A stretch of 64,000 nucleotides of DNA from assembly GCF_001423945.1 (NCBI RefSeq), contig NZ_LMPU01000001.1, forward strand, positions 1,175,971 to 1,239,970, read 5' to 3'. Positions within the stretch are counted from its first letter, which is position 1; every line of letters starts with the position of its first letter. Below are positions 19,270 through 27,607 of the stretch, piece by piece. The notes beneath the pieces were generated by a model, which ran no database searches, was not told the origin of the DNA, and saw only the letters and a list, made by a program, of their open reading frames with translations. The DNA is from Pedobacter sp. Leaf194 (GTDB lineage Bacteria > Bacteroidota > Bacteroidia > Sphingobacteriales > Sphingobacteriaceae). The translations under genes were made by a program, and so were the position numbers.

Positions 19270-20607
19270 ATGAACAAAACACTCTCTTTAAAACAAGAAA
19301 TCGCTTATGCTGCTGGTATGATAGGGTGGAGCACGATGACGAATATTATCATCGTAATGCTGCCATACTTTTATTTGCCACCAAGCAACGCTGGTTTACC
19401 ACCGCTGGTTCCGCAACTTGTTTTTTTAGGTTTGTTTAATATTCTATCAATAATTGCAGCGTCCGGCAGATTGGTTGATGCTGTTTTCGATCCTTTTATT
19501 GCCTCGAAAAGTGATGCGAGCAACAACCCAAATGGCAGGCGCATGCCTTTTATGAAATGGGCAATTCTCCCTGCCATGGTTTTTTGTGGTTTAGTTTTTT
19601 ATCCTTTACAAAAAGGCGAAAGTTTGCATAATGCATGGTGGCTCACCATAACACTTTGTTTGTTTTTCGTTTCGGTAACTACTTATATTATTCCTTACAA
19701 CGCCTTATTGGCCGAAGTTACCAACACACCGCGGCAAAAAGTAAAGCTATCAAGTTACCAGCAAGTTGGCTTTGTAATCGGGATTATTCTATCAGCCTGT
19801 ACCAATAATTTCGCGGATTTAGTGCAGCAGAATTTTCAGGTTGCAAACCGTAGTGAAGCCGTTCAAATTGCGATTTGGGGTTTATGTATTCTGTCTGGCC
19901 TGGTCATGTTGCTTCCGGTTTTTTTCATCAATGAGAAGGAATTTTCTGTAGCAAAGCCAACCCACATTCCGCTTTGGCCGGCCATTAAAAACACCTTCAA
20001 AAACAGCAATTTTAAATATTATCTCGTATCTGATTTTGCATTTTATACCGCCCTGAGCATTATTTCGAGTGGCCTGTTGTATTTCTGTACGGTGCTACTG
20101 GGTTTAGATGAATCAGAAGGTGGGAAATTTATGGGCGTTATGGTTTTGGCATCATTAATATTTTATCCTATTGTTAACTTCGGTTCTGCCAAAGTTGGTA
20201 AAAAACTATTTGTGCTATCCGCGTTCGTTGTTTTGTGCTTAATTTTCGTTACCATTTTCTTTTTAGGAAAGTTGCCATTATTACCAAGAACACAACTGTA
20301 TATACTCGTTTTATCAGCCTCTTTTCCTTTAGCGGCATTAGGGATTTTACCTAACGCGATTTTAGCAGATATTGCCCAGAAAGATACTTTGGAAACTGGG
20401 GAAAACCATGAAGGAATGTTTTTTGCAGTTAAATACCTTTTTGTAAAACTTGGTCAAACCCTGGGTATTGCGGTTTTTGCAATGCTTACCATTTACGGAA
20501 AAGACCCCGGAAACGATTTTGGTCTACGCTTAAATGGCATTGTTGGCTTCGCGTTGTGCCTGATTGCCTTAATTTGTTTCAGCCGGTTTAAAGAAAATAA
20601 GGAGTGA
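19270..20607 (+). CDS. GPH-type (MelB-like) MFS sugar:cation symporter
   Basis: MFS-fold transporter of 445 residues with about 12 helices. The features are those of the glycoside-pentoside-hexuronide symporter family: an N-terminal LKQEIAYAAGMIGWS segment, the cytoplasmic-loop motif RLVDAVFDPFIASKSDASN (about 63-81) followed by GRRMPFM, and a helix 4 region with ITLCLFFVSVTTYIIPYNALLAEV. GPH members usually move di- or monosaccharides with sodium or protons; the substrate cannot be told here. No glycosidase or regulator lies beside it. The start is the ATG at 19270, directly after the palindrome. Confidence 0.85.
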   Translation: MNKTLSLKQEIAYAAGMIGWSTMTNIIIVMLPYFYLPPSNAGLPPLVPQLVFLGLFNILSIIAASGRLVDAVFDPFIASKSDASNNPNGRRMPFMKWAILPAMVFCGLVFYPLQKGESLHNAWWLTITLCLFFVSVTTYIIPYNALLAEVTNTPRQKVKLSSYQQVGFVIGIILSACTNNFADLVQQNFQVANRSEAVQIAIWGLCILSGLVMLLPVFFINEKEFSVAKPTHIPLWPAIKNTFKNSNFKYYLVSDFAFYTALSIISSGLLYFCTVLLGLDESEGGKFMGVMVLASLIFYPIVNFGSAKVGKKLFVLSAFVVLCLIFVTIFFLGKLPLLPRTQLYILVLSASFPLAALGILPNAILADIAQKDTLETGENHEGMFFAVKYLFVKLGQTLGIAVFAMLTIYGKDPGNDFGLRLNGIVGFALCLIALICFSRFKENKE

Positions 20608-20691
20608 AAAGAATTCTAAACCTCGACAGGTTTTAGGTTAACTTGCTCGGCTTATTGTATTCTGGTGCCAGCCGCACAATACTTTCATGAT

Positions 20692-20808
20692 AAACCTGAC
20701 CTGGGGAAAATACTTTTAAAGGCGCATTAATGTTCAACTTTTAAGTTACCAAAGCTTTAAAAGATTGTAGCGGAGGGCAGGGCTGTAATCGGCCAAAACA
20801 GACGCACT
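20692..20808. repeat. Dispersed palindromic intergenic element, copy 3 (opposite orientation)
   Basis: Read on the plus strand it matches the reverse complement of copies 1, 2 and 5: AAACCTGACC, GGAAAATACTTTTAAAGGC, then GCTTTAAAAGATTGTAGCG and GCAGGGCTG. Arms are AATACTTTTAAAG (20709-20721) and CTTTAAAAGATT (20755-20766). Confidence 0.55.
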
Positions 20809-20860
20809 AACATTTCCAAAAAAAATAGAAGTGCTGCGCCAAATACAGCGCCCTCCCTCC
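20772..20860. repeat. Large imperfect inverted repeat in the helicase upstream region
   Basis: GGAGGGCAGGGCTGTA (20772-20787) pairs, with single-base bulges, with TACAGCGCCCTCCCTCC (20844-20860). A nested GCACT/AGTGC pair sits inside the loop. It overlaps the right end of the copy 3 element and its GC content is much higher than the surroundings. It may be an extension of that element. Confidence 0.5.
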
Positions 20861-20888
20861 AATTCTTAATAATCTTAATAAATTTGTT

Positions 20889-21009
20889 TACCTTTGCAGC
20901 GAAGCAGGAATAAGGGCTTGCCATTCTGAATGGCATATTCTCTCCGCAAGTTAGTCCTTCAATTAATGATTGTTCTAGCTTCTTCGATAAATATTACAAA
21001 AAAAAATAC
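20889..21009 (+). promoter_or_regulatory. Promoter -7 box and ~105-nt leader of the DEAD-box helicase gene
   Basis: TACCTTTG at 20889-20896 matches the Bacteroidota -7 consensus TAnnTTTG; no good TTTG -33 box is seen. The resulting leader is about 105 nt and contains a perfect hairpin, GCCATT-CTG-AATGGC (20920-20934), enclosed by CTTG/CAAG. Long structured leaders are usual for cold-inducible RNA helicases, so post-transcriptional control is plausible but not shown. Confidence 0.5.
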
Positions 21010-22320
21010 ATGTTATTCAAAGAATTAAACCTCATTGAGCCAATTTTAAAGGCGCTTGAGACCCAAGGTTATACACAACCTACACCCATACAGGAGCAAT
21101 CCATCCCAACAATATTAAAAGGAAAAGATTTATTAGGCTGCGCTCAAACTGGAACGGGTAAAACCGCCGCTTTCGCCATCCCGATGTTGCAGTTACTGCA
21201 CGAAAAACACATCAATACCAAGGCCACAAAAAATATTAAAGCATTGGTTTTAACGCCAACTCGCGAGCTTGCCATTCAAATTGAAGATAGCTTTAAAGCT
21301 TACGGAAGTAATTTAAATTTACGCCGTTTGGTAATTTTTGGCGGAGTAAACCAACACTCGCAGGTAGAGGCGCTTAAAAAAGGTGTCGATATTTTAGTTG
21401 CTACACCTGGCCGTTTACTGGATTTAATGAACCAGGGTTTTATTAACCTGAATACTATCGAACTTTTTGTGTTGGATGAAGCCGACCGGATGTTGGATAT
21501 GGGTTTTATCCACGATGTTAAAAAAGTGGTTGCCAAGTTACCTGCAAAGCGTCAAACATTGTTTTTCTCGGCAACCATGCCAGATGAAATTCAGAAACTG
21601 GCAAATACAATTTTATCAAATCCGACGAAAGTAGAGGTTACGCCAGTTTCTTCTACGGCCGAAACCATTAACCAGTCGATTTATTTTGTAGACAAACCAG
21701 ATAAAAAGAAGTTATTAATCCATCTTTTGGAGGATAAAGCCATTGAAACTGCCTTGGTTTTTACCCGTACTAAACACGGTGCAGATAGGATTGTGAAAGA
21801 TTTGGCTCATGCCGGAATTAAAGCTGCAGCTATTCACGGTAATAAGTCGCAAAATGCCAGACAAAGGGCTTTAACTGATTTTAAAGACAGAAAAATTAGA
21901 GTTTTAGTGGCTACTGATATTGCTGCCCGTGGTATTGATATCGACCAGTTGTCGCACGTTTTTAATTACGAACTGCCAAATATTCCTGAATCTTACGTGC
22001 ATAGAATTGGCCGTACAGGCCGTGCAGGCGCAAATGGAATTGCAATTTCATTTTGTGATGCTGAAGAGAATGAATATTTGTTAGACATTCAGAAACTGAT
22101 AAAAATCACTTTGCCAGTTGTTGACAGCCATCCTTACCCATTAACCTGGGAGAGCATGCTGGCTAAAAATCAGGTAAAACGTAAACCACAGGCACAATCT
22201 AAAGGCGGTGGCGGTGGCGCAAAGAGAAATGGTGCTGAGGGAAATATGAGTGGAAAGCCTCGTAACGCAAGTAACAACCGCAGATTCGGCGGTAACAGAA
22301 ATAAAGCTAAAGCGAAATAG
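21010..22320 (+). CDS. DEAD-box ATP-dependent RNA helicase (RhlE-like)
   Basis: ATP-dependent RNA unwinding, typically in ribosome assembly, mRNA turnover or cold adaptation. Its 436 residues contain all motifs in order: Q motif (PTPIQEQ, Gln28), AQTGTGKT (45-52), PTRELA (83-88), GG (111-112), TPGRLLDL (132-139), DEAD (156-159), SAT (about 188-190), then in the second RecA domain TRTKHGAD, ATDIAARGID and HRIGRTGRAG. The tail after about residue 385 is glycine- and basic-rich (KGGGGGAKRNG), a likely RNA-binding tail. It is monocistronic: a promoter-leader lies upstream and an intrinsic terminator 80 bp downstream. RhlE is the nearest well-known type; the exact subfamily is not certain. Confidence 0.93.
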   Translation: MLFKELNLIEPILKALETQGYTQPTPIQEQSIPTILKGKDLLGCAQTGTGKTAAFAIPMLQLLHEKHINTKATKNIKALVLTPTRELAIQIEDSFKAYGSNLNLRRLVIFGGVNQHSQVEALKKGVDILVATPGRLLDLMNQGFINLNTIELFVLDEADRMLDMGFIHDVKKVVAKLPAKRQTLFFSATMPDEIQKLANTILSNPTKVEVTPVSSTAETINQSIYFVDKPDKKKLLIHLLEDKAIETALVFTRTKHGADRIVKDLAHAGIKAAAIHGNKSQNARQRALTDFKDRKIRVLVATDIAARGIDIDQLSHVFNYELPNIPESYVHRIGRTGRAGANGIAISFCDAEENEYLLDIQKLIKITLPVVDSHPYPLTWESMLAKNQVKRKPQAQSKGGGGGAKRNGAEGNMSGKPRNASNNRRFGGNRNKAKAK

Positions 22321-22326
22321 GTTTCA

Positions 22327-22368
22327 GGTTAGAGCTTAAAGCTGAAGCCCTAAAGCTGAAAGAGTAAA
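22327..22368. repeat. Degenerate 7-bp repeat tract (6 units)
   Basis: Read in sevens: GGTTAGA, GCTTAAA, GCTGAAG, CCCTAAA, GCTGAAA, GAGTAAA. It starts 6 bp after the helicase stop codon and is one of several such tracts in the window. Confidence 0.55.
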
Positions 22369-22398
22369 TCCTTGATGCTTGCTTTTTGCCATTTACAT

Positions 22399-22440
22399 AA
22401 AAACCCGGTTTGTAATTTTACAGTCCGGGTTTTTGTTTTT
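22399..22440 (+). terminator. Intrinsic terminator of the helicase gene
   Basis: AAAAACCCGG (22399-22408) pairs perfectly with CCGGGTTTTT (22425-22434), with a 16-nt loop, followed by GTTTTTTG. A textbook Rho-independent terminator. Confidence 0.85.
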
Positions 22441-22593
22441 TGCAAAGGTCATCTCTAATAATTTGGTTTGGCAACGCCTGAATTATATCGAATTTTAGTC
22501 GTTTAGGCCGGCTCCGGGTTTTCCGGACTGCTGTAAGTGCATTGCTTGGAAACCGTTAATTTGATAAAAATCTAAATCTTCAAATTTAAAAAC

Positions 22594-22601
22594 TATATTT
22601 G
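22594..22601 (+). promoter_or_regulatory. -7 promoter box ahead of the TPP riboswitch
   Basis: TATATTTG matches TAnnTTTG and ends about 11 nt before the first riboswitch stem, the expected place for the transcript start. The -33 element is unclear. Confidence 0.5.
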
Positions 22602-22607
22602 CCATAC

Positions 22608-22785
22608 TCAAAGGGGTGCTTATTAACATTGCAATGTTTAGCAGTTAATAGGCTGAGATTACACCCATTTAAGAGGCTTGCGTTTAGGGATTAGGGTTTA
22701 GGTGCTCACTTACAACTCTTCCATCAAAAGTTCGCCACTTAATGCACCTGATTCGGATAATGCCGACGTAGGGAAGAGGTACATT
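22608..22785 (+). promoter_or_regulatory. TPP (thiamine pyrophosphate) riboswitch
   Basis: The conserved THI-box parts are in order: GGGGTGC (22613-22619), GGCTGAGATTACACCC (22651-22666), CACCTGATTCGGATAATG (22745-22762), then CCGACGTAGGGAAG closing the aptamer. GGGGTG pairs with CACCC to form the P1/P2 region. The arm between the core halves is long (about 80 nt, with two extra hairpins), a variable region in the family. The aptamer ends about 70 nt before the ATG of the transporter at 22857. High TPP should lower expression of that gene; the expression platform (GGCCGAAAGG region, 22832-22841) is not clear enough to name the mechanism. Confidence 0.93.
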
Positions 22786-22856
22786 ACAATACTGTTTCGC
22801 CCCCAAAAGCAGTTTTCAATAATTTTTATCGGCCGAAAGGCACAAGCGTATTGTAG

Positions 22857-23477
22857 ATGAATTTTCAAGAGTGGATCAGGCTTTTTCAGGAGCAGATTTT
22901 AAATACCCCATTAATTGAGTGGCTTGCGGTGGGCTTTGGGGTTTCAGAAGTTTTATTTGCCAAAAGGAACAGCATCTGGCTATATCCGACTGGAATTATT
23001 TCCATACTATTATCAATGTTTCTTTTGTTTAAAGTGAAACTTTATGCGGAGATGCTTCTGAGTATTTACTATTTAGTGATGAGTGTTTATGGCTGGGTAA
23101 TTTGGAAAAAACGAAAACTCGACGGCGAGAATCAGGTATCGTGGAGTACAAACAGCGAATTGCTCATTGCCATTTTAATTTCTATAGTCGGATTTTTTGT
23201 TTTTTATTTTGTATTGAGAAACCATACCGACTCTGATGTTCCACTGTTTGACGCTTTTGTGTCATCCACTGCCTGGGCAGGAATGTGGCTTCTGGCGAAA
23301 CGCAAAATAGAAAACTGGATTTTTCTCAACATTTCAAATATCGTGGCAATTCCTCTGCTATTTCATAAAAAATTGCCCTTAATGGCTTGTTTAACTACTT
23401 TCCTTTTTGTCGTGGCAATCTTCGGTTTTATCGAGTGGAAAAAGATCATCGGGAAAAGAAAATTGAGCGTGCTGTAA
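22857..23477 (+). CDS. pnuT: PnuC-family transporter, probably thiamine (PnuT-like)
   Basis: Membrane protein of 206 residues with about seven helices of the PnuC vitamin-transporter family. Landmarks are EWLAVGFGVSEVLFAKRNSIWLYPTGIIS, a YYLVMSVYGWVIWKKRK loop and the WAGMWLLAKRKIENW segment with the family tryptophans that stack on the substrate ring. Classical PnuC carries nicotinamide riboside. Here the TPP riboswitch directly upstream indicates thiamine uptake, the role described for riboswitch-linked PnuC homologues called PnuT. The name rests on this context, not on substrate-site residues. It is followed by an acyl-CoA-dehydrogenase-like gene about 65 bp downstream, probably on the same transcript. 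Confidence 0.85.
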   Translation: MNFQEWIRLFQEQILNTPLIEWLAVGFGVSEVLFAKRNSIWLYPTGIISILLSMFLLFKVKLYAEMLLSIYYLVMSVYGWVIWKKRKLDGENQVSWSTNSELLIAILISIVGFFVFYFVLRNHTDSDVPLFDAFVSSTAWAGMWLLAKRKIENWIFLNISNIVAIPLLFHKKLPLMACLTTFLFVVAIFGFIEWKKIIGKRKLSVL

Positions 23478-23542
23478 AACTTCAAGGTTACGCATTCTGA
23501 ACCCGTTAAGTCATGTTACCTATTCAGTTTAAAAAAAGATTC

Positions 23543-24631
23543 ATGCAAAATATATTAACACAAACCTGGCAAGAGAAAGTAAGCGCATTTTCAGCCCTGT
23601 CTGAAAAAATGGGCGAATTACATCCGGAAATTTTAGAACTTGCCTACGATGAAAACTGGTTTAAACTCTTTGTGCCTGAAATTTATGGCGGGCCTGGGAA
23701 AAAACTTCCAGAGATATTAAGACTTGAAGAAGAGCTCGCAAAGGCAGATGGAAGTCTGGGTTGGACCGTTACCTTGTGTGCTGGTGCTGCATGGTTTGCA
23801 GGTTTTTTAAATCCGGAATTGGCTAAAGAAATTTTTGCCGAAAGAACTGTTTGCTTTGCAGGTAGCGGCGCTGTGGGGGGTACGGCAAGAAACACATCAG
23901 ATGGCTATGTGATTAATGGGCATTGGAAGTACGCCAGCGGCGCTTTGCATGCAACAATCTTCACGGCAAATTGCATTCTTCAAAATAACGATGGAACAGA
24001 TGTTATGGATGAGTTAGGCAATCCGAAAGTATTATCATTTATTCTTAAAAAAGATGAAGTTAAAATTCTTTCTGGTTGGTCTTACTTTGGGTTAATTGCC
24101 ACTGGGAGTCATGCCTTTGAGGTTAGTAACTTAGTTGTAGCTAAGAATAGAACGTTTGAAATTAACAACACCATTCAGGTTGCTGATAGTGGTTTCGACT
24201 ATCCCTTTTTACAATTGGCCGAAACCACATTGGCAGTAAACAGTTTGGGTATGGCAAATCATTTTTTAAAGTTGACGGAAGAGTCGTTTTATAAGCGATC
24301 AGGTTTAAAAAGATACACAAATAAGCAGATCGAGTTTTTCAACTATGAACTAAACGAATGCAAAAATAACATCCAGCAATTAAGAAACAGCTTTTACAAG
24401 GCTTTTGACGAATCGTGGGATGAGTTAATTTCTAAGGGAAAAATTGATGAAGAAACATGCTCCGCTGTCAGTTTGATTAGCCGGAAATTGGCCCACGCTT
24501 GCAGGCAGTCTGCAGATACACTTTTTCCTTACTGCGGATTGGAAGCTGCAAAAAAGGAGTCGGAAATTAACAGGGTTTGGAGAGATATACACACTGCAAG
24601 TCAGCATGCACTTTTAACTTTTATCGAGTGA
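23543..24631 (+). CDS. Acyl-CoA dehydrogenase-fold flavoprotein
   Basis: About 362 residues with the acyl-CoA dehydrogenase fold. The N-terminal helical domain includes WFKLFVPEIYGG and LARADGSLGWT-like LAKADGSLGWTVTLCAGAAW. The middle beta domain includes TARNTSDGYVINGHWKYASGALHA, the FAD-contact region, and a C-terminal helical domain follows. The pattern, particularly GHWKYASGALHAT, is closer to the flavin monooxygenase branch (HsaA/DszC-like, type-2 C-terminal domain) than to fatty-acid beta-oxidation enzymes. The substrate is unknown. It follows the TPP-controlled transporter with no terminator between, so it may share thiamine control. An earlier ATG at 23513 would add 10 residues; the 23543 start is preferred because A-rich sequence precedes it. 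Confidence 0.75.
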   Translation: MQNILTQTWQEKVSAFSALSEKMGELHPEILELAYDENWFKLFVPEIYGGPGKKLPEILRLEEELAKADGSLGWTVTLCAGAAWFAGFLNPELAKEIFAERTVCFAGSGAVGGTARNTSDGYVINGHWKYASGALHATIFTANCILQNNDGTDVMDELGNPKVLSFILKKDEVKILSGWSYFGLIATGSHAFEVSNLVVAKNRTFEINNTIQVADSGFDYPFLQLAETTLAVNSLGMANHFLKLTEESFYKRSGLKRYTNKQIEFFNYELNECKNNIQQLRNSFYKAFDESWDELISKGKIDEETCSAVSLISRKLAHACRQSADTLFPYCGLEAAKKESEINRVWRDIHTASQHALLTFIE

Positions 24632-24649
24632 TTCAAATATAACTAGCAC

Positions 24650-24980
24650 TCAATTTATTGCTTTTCTTGCATTTTCGAGCATCATAACATACTTTTCCTG
24701 TTTTGCCGAAATGCCCGAATCTTGATAAACAATTTTCCCTTGGCTGTCGAAAAAGAAGAAAGCCGGGTATTCTATATTGGCCTTCTGTTCCATTATTTTT
24801 TGAAAGATATTGTTTGTAGAAGACGCATAATAGACATAAAATTCCTCTTTAACGGTCTTGAAGAATTTTTTTTCATAAAGTGCATCAACCCAAACGGGTT
24901 TTTACTTGCTCTATTCCCTGGCCATAGGTTGTGTAATAAAAGCAGCTAATAAGAAGTAGAATCGTTGTGAGTTTATTCAT
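24650..24980 (-). pseudogene. Frameshifted small secreted protein
   Basis: The ATG at 24980 opens a clear signal peptide (MNKLTTILLLISCFYYTTYG) but the frame stops after about 31 codons at TGA. Shifting by one base around 24892-24905 restores an open frame of about 80 codons to TGA at 24650 (VWVDALYEKKFF..., then IEYPAFFFFDSQGKIVYQDS). The second part resembles a thioredoxin-fold C-terminal half (cis-proline-type YPAFFFF followed by DSQGKIVY). The total of 331 nt is 3n+1, as expected for a one-base insertion. It starts 5 bp after the stop of the upstream gene, another thioredoxin-like secreted protein, so it belongs to that operon. It is either a recent pseudogene or a sequencing error. Confidence 0.6.
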
Positions 24981-24985
24981 CGCGA

Positions 24986-26398
24986 CTAAATCTTCCTCGC
25001 TTTCATCTTTTTTAATTCAACCTCCAGCGCATCGGTAGTTCTTCCCTCAGTCTTCGACTTTTTAATTGCATCTTCTTCGGTTTTAATTGCTTCTTCGAAA
25101 AACTTCATCCTGTAAAGAATATGTGCGAGCGTGTCGTAATAGCCACTCAAAGGATTAAGTTCTATCGAACGGCGGCTCCAAATCATTGCTTTGGTTAAGT
25201 AGTTAATATTGTCTGTACCAGTTAGGTAAAACTGCCATGCCGCGTTATTCAGTTCCATCGCGAAGCTGGTAGAAGTTGAACCCACTGCAGTAAGTGATTG
25301 AGTTATTTTAGCACCGCCAGGCAATTTCATAAGGCTATCCATCTTTTCTTTTGATAGCATGTTTGCTTTCGAAATCATTGTTGGCATATTTCGCTGTATA
25401 GAAGCTTCTCTGTCTTTAGCTTCAATCTTTTTAATGCTATCAGCGCCAATTTTCATGTAATATCTGTCGTAATGAAACATCGTTGTTCGCATATAATTAG
25501 CGCTGTCCTTTATGCCTAGATAGTAACGCATCATTTGACTATCGTAAGCCTTTCCACCACGGGTATAGTCGTCGTTCCATGTCCCTCTAGTAAAATTGGC
25601 TACCGAATAAGCCATCGCAATATTCTTTTTTTTAATGGCCTCGGTTATGGTATTGTTTATCATCTGGTTGTTAAAAGCCAAACGTTTCTGCAGCGGTTCC
25701 GTTTTATAAATACTATCGGTGATTTTCCGGTTCGTAAACGCCATTTTGTAGGCGTTCCCGTTAATATATGGGCCAGCTTCGAGGATGTATAGAACACTTT
25801 CATAATTATTGAAATCGCCTGGTTTAAGCGAATTTACATACTGCTCTATCAGATCTGCATTGGTATTTATTCCAGCCTTTTTCCTGGTATCAATCAGCTT
25901 TTTTAGAAGTACATAATCCTTTTCGTTTGCCAGATAATCTCTTTCCAGTTCAGAAAGTGATTTTTCTTTTTCTGCACTTAAAGCCATTTTAATCATTGAA
26001 AAGTATCGTTCTTTATTTCCAAAGTTCCCGAAGTCTTTATAAAATACGTCTTTGTTTGGGTGTAAAAAAACGTATGCGGGAAAGGTATTGACTGACGATC
26101 TCGATAAAACAGATCTTACGGAAGTGTCGCCTATTACTGTTTTATAGACAATAAAATTTTCGTTTATTTTTTTGATAACCTCCTTGTCGTCCAGCGCAGT
26201 GCTGAAATCTATTTTAACACCTTGAACAGTTACCGGACGTTGTATATTAGGTACAGTAACAATTAAAAGGATAGGCACATTTTTTTTAGATGCTAATTCG
26301 GCAGTTTTGGAAAACGAATTTTGACTATTTAATTTTTGCCCGAAAGTGCAAATGGTTGCAAGTGCAACAACGAAGGTGGTAAGAAGAAGGCTTTTCAT
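24986..26398 (-). CDS. Secreted thioredoxin-fold protein with C-terminal helical repeats
   Basis: A 470-residue exported protein with signal peptide MKSLLLTTFVVALATICTFGQ. Residues about 30-145 look like a thioredoxin fold (ASKKNVPILLIVTV, then VNTFPAYVFLHPNKDVFYKDFG with the cis-proline), but there is no CxxC, so it is unlikely to be redox active. The rest is helical; near the C-terminus SGYYDTLAHILYRMKFFEEAIKTEEDAI is a TPR-like repeat. The molecular role is unknown; such proteins in Bacteroidota are often annotated thioredoxin family. A terminator separates it from the upstream lipoprotein gene. The frameshifted gene follows by 5 bp. Confidence 0.7.
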   Translation of the reverse strand: MKSLLLTTFVVALATICTFGQKLNSQNSFSKTAELASKKNVPILLIVTVPNIQRPVTVQGVKIDFSTALDDKEVIKKINENFIVYKTVIGDTSVRSVLSRSSVNTFPAYVFLHPNKDVFYKDFGNFGNKERYFSMIKMALSAEKEKSLSELERDYLANEKDYVLLKKLIDTRKKAGINTNADLIEQYVNSLKPGDFNNYESVLYILEAGPYINGNAYKMAFTNRKITDSIYKTEPLQKRLAFNNQMINNTITEAIKKKNIAMAYSVANFTRGTWNDDYTRGGKAYDSQMMRYYLGIKDSANYMRTTMFHYDRYYMKIGADSIKKIEAKDREASIQRNMPTMISKANMLSKEKMDSLMKLPGGAKITQSLTAVGSTSTSFAMELNNAAWQFYLTGTDNINYLTKAMIWSRRSIELNPLSGYYDTLAHILYRMKFFEEAIKTEEDAIKKSKTEGRTTDALEVELKKMKARKI

Positions 26399-26431
26399 GA
26401 GGAGGCTATAATTCGATGCGGTAAAAGTAAA

Positions 26432-26452
26432 GCCCGCAATTTAATTGCGGGC
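26432..26452 (-). terminator. Intrinsic terminator of the lipoprotein gene
   Basis: GCCCGCAAT (26432-26440) and ATTGCGGGC (26444-26452) form a perfect 9-bp stem with a 3-nt loop. Read on the minus strand it is followed by TTTACTTTT and lies just after the stop of the gene at 26460-27506. Confidence 0.75.
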
Positions 26453-26459
26453 CTTAATA

Positions 26460-27506
26460 TTATTGGTATTGAATGTAAATTGGTTTTGGCGTGAGCTTTA
26501 ATAGCTCTTCAGGTGTCATCAATCTTTTTGGCTCTTTCTTTAAATCATTTTTATAAAACAATTTAAAGCCGGTAAACTGAACCGGTTCGCCGAAAATAAA
26601 GTGGCGATAGGTGCCCTTCTTTAATTCTGGTTCGCCCCATCCATCCATGTGCATTACTACCTGAACTTCAGGTCGCAATTTAATGCTCTGAGAATTTGTA
26701 ACCATCTTTTTAGTAAAACGGTGTAAGGTGAAAACTTTTGGAGGCAGGTTGTACTTTTTAACAATGTCCGCTAAATAACCGGTTACGTAGTTAATGTCTG
26801 CTGCATCATATGTTCCGATTTTTTTTCCTGGCAGAGAGCCGTCTTTCATCGAAAACTCCGGGTCGATGCCGAGGTGTACATATGGCAATTCTAAATATTT
26901 TTCGATGTGAGGAAGTTCTGCTTTAATTGTACTTAGGGCAACTTGTAAATCCAAAAACACAATGGTATTTGGCTGCATTTTCGCAATTTTTAAAACAGAA
27001 TCGATTTGTTTGTTGCCCATTCTGTTAATGTATTTTCCATCTTTACCCGCTGTACCACTAGCTACGGCAGCGATGTAATGTAAACCCGGCTGCACGGGAG
27101 TGGTTGGATCTGCTTTCTCCCAGCGTTTAACTTCTGCGTTTAAGCGTTGCCACATTTCTTTCGGTGCATATTCTCCTAAAGCGCCCATTTTCTTTGAATG
27201 GAGGTTACCATAATAAACAACAATTCGCTTAAAAGGTAAAATTGCGCCTGCTAATGGAATCGGCTGGTTTTTAACCGGCCATTTCCCGGTCGTGTCGCCA
27301 TTGGCTAGTTTGCGTACAAGAGAATCGTACAATTTAGGATCAACGGGCTTCATTACATTAACAGTAGAATCTGTTTTCTTTTTACTACTGTCTGATGAGA
27401 ACATTTTGCCAATGCCACCGCTTTTGCCATCCGAATTGCAGTTGGCGAATAAAGAGATTGCGGCAAAACCCAGGATAAGAGTGCCCGCTAATTGAGGAAA
27501 TTTCAT
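26460..27506 (-). CDS. Lipoprotein of unknown function
   Basis: A 348-residue exported lipoprotein: signal peptide with lipobox FANC (Cys23), then a Ser/Lys/Asp-rich linker to about residue 55. The globular part begins near KRIVVYYGNLHSKKMGALGEY (about 90-110). It has stretches that look like the strands of a TIM barrel: GLHYIAAVASG, NTIVFLDLQVALSTI, YVHLGIDPEFSMKDG and VQVVMHMDGWGEP. Acidic residues at strand ends (FLDLQ, GIDPEF, HMDGWG) suggest a glycoside-hydrolase-like active site, but this is only a guess from pattern. I do not recognise the family. Single gene with its own terminator. Confidence 0.65.
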   Translation of the reverse strand: MKFPQLAGTLILGFAAISLFANCNSDGKSGGIGKMFSSDSSKKKTDSTVNVMKPVDPKLYDSLVRKLANGDTTGKWPVKNQPIPLAGAILPFKRIVVYYGNLHSKKMGALGEYAPKEMWQRLNAEVKRWEKADPTTPVQPGLHYIAAVASGTAGKDGKYINRMGNKQIDSVLKIAKMQPNTIVFLDLQVALSTIKAELPHIEKYLELPYVHLGIDPEFSMKDGSLPGKKIGTYDAADINYVTGYLADIVKKYNLPPKVFTLHRFTKKMVTNSQSIKLRPEVQVVMHMDGWGEPELKKGTYRHFIFGEPVQFTGFKLFYKNDLKKEPKRLMTPEELLKLTPKPIYIQYQ

Positions 27507-27607
27507 AGATATATTTATAGATAATTAATGTTTTTCAGGTTTTCCGAATCTGTTTGTGCATGAAAGTAGGATGGAAAACCGATAGTTCAAAATAAAGTAA
27601 TCAACAT

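Noticed and set aside
22681..22702. TTTAGGG-like repeats resembling plant telomere sequence
   Set aside because: They lie within the variable arm of the TPP riboswitch and are only about two and a half units; coincidence.
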